A DNA stretch of 64,000 nt from Odiellus spinosus (lineage: Eukaryota; Arthropoda; Arachnida; Opiliones; Phalangiidae), in the NCBI GenBank assembly GCA_963920705.1, contig OY987233.1, positions 7,554,001 through 7,618,000 on the forward strand. The letters are read 5' to 3'. Below are positions 59,271 to 64,000 of this stretch, piece after piece. Both the position numbers and the translations under genes were made by a program. The notes below the pieces were generated by a model. It worked only from the letters and a program-made list of their open reading frames with translations. It did no database searches and was not told the origin of the DNA. How positions within the stretch are numbered: position 1 is the first letter of the stretch; each line of letters begins with the position of its first letter.

Positions 59271-59546
59271 ATATTAAAATTATGAACCTCTATAGGAAAT
59301 ATTTTAGTTAAGTTAATTAACTTTTATCATAAGCCTATATTATAGACTTATGTTTTTATTTAAGAGAACGATACGTCATGGTTTTAAAACCTCAAAACGT
59401 TTATATTTTCTGCCCAGCTAACCCCAGGTTTAAATGATTACTTAATTTTAAACAAAAATTGCCATATTGGAGCTTTTAAATATGAACGATTTGGGGCTGT
59501 AAATATGGCTGCCTTTCATTATTTCAATTATTTTGTTTAGTCAAGA

Positions 59547-59850
59547 AGGATCAGATAAGGAGAGGAAAAGTGGGGACGGCGCGGTTCCTACTGCGTCGGC
59601 CTAAACTCCCACTCTGGGAGAACGGGGGTAGAGACGTTTCGTGGTAAAATGTTGTCACGTGTGTAAAACGGATCATTTATCAGCTTCATAGTAGCCAACG
59701 ACGCTAGTGAGCACGCAACAACAGTTTACCTCGAGAATTTCCTATCCCACCTTTCCATCCGAGTGGGAGGATGGCTCTTCTCTCTCTAACCATAGCCTCC
59801 TCGATCACGCGCTTCGGCTGCGCTCGCGCTATAGAAGCCCCGGCAATCGG
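59547..59850 (+). mobile_element. Dispersed element with CGCTTCGGCTGCGCTCGCGC, copy 1
   Basis: Left part AGAAGGATCAGATAAGGAGA and right part CCTCCTCGATCACGCGCTTC to TATAGAAGCCCCGGC. The same two blocks, inverted and brought closer together, occur at 61561-61668. The CpG-rich middle makes an apparent frame on each strand that I do not trust. Confidence 0.7.
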
Positions 59851-60021
59851 CCGAAAATCGCGAATATGTGAATTCTCGAGATTTACAAAACTCCCCCAAA
59901 CTGATGCACGTCTCAAAGGGGGGAAACTGACCAAATTTGAAGGGTTTTGCCCTTTTCAGGTCTTTAATGATTTTTAAAAGCCACAATTAAATTATATGTT
60001 TTGCAAATTAGTTTATTTTAT

Positions 60022-60402
60022 CTCCCTAACCAGGTTTCATAATTTTAGGGTGATTAGTTTTTAAGTAAAAAATTAAATATCAACGTAAGATTGTAGCGTG
60101 TGCAAAGCTTTACCGCGTACAATTAGGTGCTTCAATCATTAACTCGGGTAAGTTTTGAAATTTTGGGAGAGAAGTTTTAATGCCATTTTCCAAATGCCAT
60201 ACATAGGTATTTAACTATAATGATAATAGATTAGTGTTAATCTACTCTCATTATAGTTAAATAACTATGTATGGCGTTTTGAAAACGGCAAAAAAAAAAA
60301 CTTCTCTCCCAAAATTTCACAACTTACACGCTACCACCTTACATTGATAATTAATTTTTAATTTAAATTTATCACCCTAAAATTACGAAATCTGGTTAGG
60401 GA
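60022..60402. repeat. Foldback of about 380 bp
   Basis: CTCCCTAACCAGGTTTCATA and ATTTTAGGGTGAT at the left are mirrored by ATCACCCTAAAATTACG and CTGGTTAGGGA at the right. Nearer the centre, CATACATAGGTATTTAACTA mirrors TAGTTAAATAACTATGTATG. Indels shift the centre slightly, so the arms differ in length. Confidence 0.85.
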
Positions 60403-60839
60403 AATATTTCGCCTTACAACCCTAGATTAGATTAAATAACTAGGTTTGGAAAAAATGTTGTTCGGGGCAATCTTATATTGGTATAGTTTTATAAATATAT
60501 TTTTTACAACATATTGATACTACTACTATCTGATCATAGGTTAAGATGGTGGTGAATGTTTTAAATTTAAAGAGAATCTCAAATTATTTGGGGACTCTCA
60601 TTCCACAATGCTATTGTTTACGAAAATATTAAGGGATTTCTTACAAGTTAGTGTACAAGAATGTGATGTACTATTAGGAAATAAATACCCATCATAGAGC
60701 TCTCAAAATTTTTAGACAACTGTATCCTACGAAAAGACAAGAGAAGACCGCCGTATTTAGATTTTTGCGCCGAAACAGGGAAGAGTGGTTTAAAAACAGA
60801 GTTGTCCCGAATAGACGATAACATAAATTCCGACTACGT

Positions 60840-61030
60840 CTCAACCTTGAAAAAATACCCCATCTTCCGTATAAACGGGTTCTATTTAACGGCTCTTTTT
60901 GTTGGTTTCAAGGCTGGAAAAAGTATAGAAAATCCTATACTTTGTACCAGCCTTGAAAAAAGGGACCATCTTCAATACAAACGGGTGCTTTTTAACAGTT
61001 CTTTTATTCGTTTCCAAAGATTATTTTATA
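60840..61030 (+). repeat. Dispersed repeat (CCTTGAAAAA family), double unit
   Basis: Closely matches 23036-23235 over both half-units, including GGCTGGAAAAAGTATAGAAA and ACAAACGGGTGCTTTTTAAC. Confidence 0.8.
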
Positions 61031-61560
61031 ATAAGGCTTCAAAATTTAGTAATTTCTCTCTCTTATCAATTCTCACAATTGCAACCTTATTAATTTTAAC
61101 ACTTGTTTTTGAGTAAAATAGTATATTGTCATAGAATAAAAATCAAAACAGAGGGTGAAATTAGAATATAAGTTTATAAATAACATCTACAGCGTGACTG
61201 CAGCAGTGCCTGTGTTAATGGATCAAGGCTTTAGATTTAAAAAGAACCCCGCGCAATAGGTGAAAACCGCAAAAAGCTCCGTCAGTAAAGAAAAATAATA
61301 GGTTCGCTAGTTTCAACAATTATTAACGCCAAATCTGTAATTCTCAAAGGCTTGGAATTAATTTGTAAATTATCCGTACATACTTAATTAGATGTGGTTA
61401 AAAAATCAGGAAGCTGGAGCGTAAATTTAAAACTTTAGACAAGAATTTGTTTCTCCCCTCGACTTTTCCCCCCTACATTTTAGTGCTTTTTCGCGCCGTC
61501 TTTTGGGGGAGTTTTAATTTCCCATTTATTCTCTCAAACACATGTTAATTTTTTTCTTTG
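61031..61560. other. Intergenic, nothing recognised
   Basis: No gene or repeat family seen. Confidence 0.35.
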
Positions 61561-61668
61561 CCGGGGCTTCTATAGCGCGAGCGCAGCCGAAGCGCGTGAT
61601 CGAGGAGGCTATGCTCTAACTCAACGCAGCCCCACTTTTCCTCTCCTTATCTGATCCTTCTTGGTTTA
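61561..61668 (-). mobile_element. Dispersed element with CGCTTCGGCTGCGCTCGCGC, copy 2
   Basis: Reverse complement of the two outer blocks of 59547-59850, with about 200 bp of the middle missing: GCCGGGGCTTCTATAGCGCG and TCTCCTTATCTGATCCTTCT. Confidence 0.75.
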
Positions 61669-61899
61669 GTTTAAAACTCGCGGGGGTTTTTGTAACAATT
61701 TGGGAGACTGACCCCAATTGCAACTGACCAAGTTCAGTTCAGCTATATCTCCATTTAGGTCCCTTTTGAAACAGGGAGGCTCAAACGCGAGGGCGCGGAT
61801 ACTTGTATTTATTAGACTATTTAGAGTGTAGCCCTTTTACATGGCTTCCTCAGCGCCTACCATCGTTCAAGTAGGCACTTGGTTAGTCTATAGATGGGG

Positions 61900-62170
61900 G
61901 TAGTTTCTAGATCAGACCCAGCCATCTCTCACAATCACATTCACAACCCCCTTCCGTGGTCAATTGGTCATAGCCGCCATTTATGTCTTTAGACTGAATC
62001 TTTGGCGCCATCTCCTACTAACAAAGACAACTGATCTCACGGCCGCCGCGCCGCGTAACGTATTACGTAATCTTATGCAACGCTTAGATGCAGCGAGCAG
62101 CGTTATGCGTACCGCGTACGCGTACAATGGATCGGTCTCGGAAGTCGGGCTAGTTTCATAATCATATTTT
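61900..62170 (+). promoter_or_regulatory. CpG-enriched patch upstream of ABCA, possible promoter
   Basis: A local CpG concentration (ACGGCCGCCGCGCCGCGTAA, GTACCGCGTACGCGTAC) about 1.45 kb before the ABCA start. A 65-codon frame here shows no family signature. The link to ABCA is inferred from position only. Confidence 0.25.
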
Positions 62171-63559
62171 TGGAATTCCGTTTAACTTGTCAGAGACAAT
62201 AAAAGTAAATAATAATATTTATTTTTCAACAAAGAGTTGAAAGCAACCACTATTCTGAGTGCTTGCCGGACTAATAATAGTTAAGGTAGTATAGTCTTAA
62301 GCCTTTAAGATTAAATGGATTCAACCTTGAAAATAGGATGATGTATGCCTAGAAATTTGACAGATAAGGAAGGTAAGATTTCCCAAAATAATAATTTAAT
62401 AATTAAAATAATTAAAACTGGCCTTTCTAAGCCTAAATTTCATGACTTGCTATGACCTGTGCAATGCTTTTGACGTAATTAACATAATAATATTATACTA
62501 TCTAAAGTATCCAAATAGTTATGCCCAAAAGTATGAGCTTATATTGAAAACCATGCCCTTTAGGATATAATGTATTGTTACCATGCGCTTTGTTTTTCGA
62601 TAAGAGTGGGGATCAAAGTGGCAAGTTCAGCAAACCTTTCTTTCATTGAGTTGCATAAGCTTAAGTAATTTTCAAGGTATGAAGCAATGAAACTTACGGA
62701 ATTCTATGTATGTGTTACTGTTATCTTTGCAAAGCTAAGTTAAAGTTGGTTTTGTCAAAAATCCGAGCGGTAGAAAAATGGAAGGATGTAAATTGCTGTG
62801 ATATATCAAAGAAGTAGGCTGTAGAAATGAACGGATTCTTTAGGGAAGGTTGGGTCACGGTGAAGTGGGGTTTAAATTTGAGTTGGTGATTTCAACACTT
62901 TGAAGATACAATAATATCAACTTTTTTAAGTTGTAATTTTGTCGGCTAGATGATTGTATTGATTCAGACCACGCATTCATTAGAGCCGAATCTATACCTA
63001 AACCAACTTAACACAACCTAACCTCTTCCATTTTGACCGAAAATAATGTTTCAGGTTGGGCTTAAGGATGTTGTGTCTGAAATGAATATGGTCATTTCCC
63101 ATTTTGTTTTGTCTGGCCCATCTGTTTTTCTGGCCAGCCATTTGTGAGCCCAAATGGAAGCAGAAATAGAAGCTAGCAGTAAGAAAGACTCGGAAATGGG
63201 GGTAGAATTTTCTTTTACCCTTTAACAAAAAATATATATGGCCACTTTTTTAGAAAATCATGGGCTTATGGCTCTATTAATTCCCTTGTTTTCCTATGAA
63301 TATCATCCAATAGAAAACCAGATACACCCATGTTAGTTAGATTATATTAGTACATGTACATGTTTTCTGGAAAATGATCAATACTCATTTTAAAAGCAAC
63401 GTAGTGAAATATAACACCCTAGCGTTTACTGACATGTAATCTGTTTAAGGATTGAAGATTAAAATACTTGTAATACGAAGTATTTTGGCTTACTTTGATT
63501 TTCTAGATTTAGAAGTATAATTGGGATTAACTGATGCCAATGTAAAAATCATTTCTTGT
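62171..63559. other. Intergenic or 5' intron of ABCA, nothing recognised
   Basis: AT-rich. A possible acceptor (CATTTCTTGTAG, 63549-63560) lies just before the ABCA coding start, which would make at least part of this a 5' UTR intron. Confidence 0.3.
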
Positions 63560-63610
63560 AGATCGTATTTTTTTCTCAAAACGTACAATAAGAAGAGCGT
63601 CCTAAGCAAG

Positions 63611-63932
63611 ATGGGCTTCCTCCAGCAGTTGATCCTTATTATTTGGAAAGGAGCTTTGATGCGAAAGCGTCATTTCATCGTAACTGCTTTCGAGTTGCTG
63701 ATTCCCTTATCTTTAACATTTCTTTTCGTCTACTTGCGTTCTCTCGCTGGATCCATGAAAAACTACACTCCCAGTGACGGTCAATCCTCCAGATTTCATA
63801 ATTTCACATCCTTCGACCCGTATCCCGTCAATCGCTTAAGTTATATGAAAGATGCGAAGATATTTTATGTTCCCAATAATACATTAGCTCAAGATTTACT
63901 CCAACAAGCGATTGCAAAATATTCTGATGAAA
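63611..63932 (+). CDS. ABC transporter, subfamily A, first coding exon (gene continues past the window)
   Basis: ABCA proteins are full-length transporters that move lipids across membranes. This exon starts at ATGGGCTTCCTCCAGCAG and ends at the donor GTAAGTGA (63933), leaving phase 1 after 107 codons. The N-terminus MGFLQQLILIIWKGALMRKR, then a hydrophobic segment (residues about 26-46, ELLIPLSLTFLFVYLRSL), is the typical ABCA beginning: an amphipathic start, a basic patch and the first membrane span, followed by the large extracellular loop, which begins here. The open frame extends upstream to 63521, but family alignment supports the ATG at 63611. The nucleotide-binding domains lie beyond the right edge, so the exact ABCA member cannot be named. 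Confidence 0.85.
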
Positions 63933-64000
63933 GTAAGTGATATTAAACAGTCATAATTTTTATTAATACACTGTACTAATTTATCACTTAAAATGACTCT

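Noticed and set aside
61964-62161. 65-codon frame in a CpG-rich patch before ABCA
   Set aside because: No family signature; more likely promoter or 5' UTR sequence or chance.

Overview
The window is a piece of an AT-rich animal nuclear genome, most likely an arthropod or another protostome. The genes have GT-AG introns and are clearly metazoan: an amnionless homologue, CRIPT, B3GALNT2, an ABCA transporter. The space between them is packed with foldback and MITE-like repeats and long minisatellites. The species cannot be fixed from the sequence alone. Six protein-coding genes are supported. Several were reconstructed across introns by hand, using reading phase and my recollection of the families; no database search was possible.

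Region 1 (1-14400) is gene-dense. B3GALNT2 (+, ten exons, 271-5137) runs tail-to-tail into an amnionless (AMN) homologue (-, eleven exons, 9520-5217); the stop codons are 79 bp apart. AMN exon 2 carries an apparent frameshift in an A-rich run. Two of its introns hold minisatellites and one intron looks GC-AG. Prolidase (PEPD) follows as one intronless 494-codon frame (10835-12319), then CRIPT (+, four exons, 13583-14169). Between PEPD and CRIPT lies a nested pair of inverted-repeat elements, each with a visible target-site duplication.

Region 2 (14400-53000) is about 38 kb without a recognisable gene. It holds at least ten families of short dispersed elements, many with terminal inverted repeats, in both orientations and sometimes nested. 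It also holds five large arrays with short units (14, 20, 29, 30 and 31 bp), one smaller 29-31 bp array and a diverged 172-bp satellite-like tandem. A CpG-rich patch ending in a good splice donor (15190-15403) could be a distant 5' exon.

Region 3 (53000-64000) has SPTLC2 (serine palmitoyltransferase subunit 2, +, two coding exons separated by a 72-bp intron), unusually GC-rich and followed closely by a 26-A tract. More MITEs follow, then the first coding exon of an ABCA-type transporter, which runs off the right edge.

The genes form no pathway together: they act in O-mannosyl glycan extension, endocytic receptor assembly, dipeptide hydrolysis, a small zinc-binding PDZ ligand, sphingolipid synthesis and lipid transport. 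The most unusual content is the repeat landscape. The same minisatellite core with the same right flank occurs at two loci, which suggests a mobile element carrying an expandable core. The 31-bp array has higher-order structure that can be followed through a one-base-short unit.
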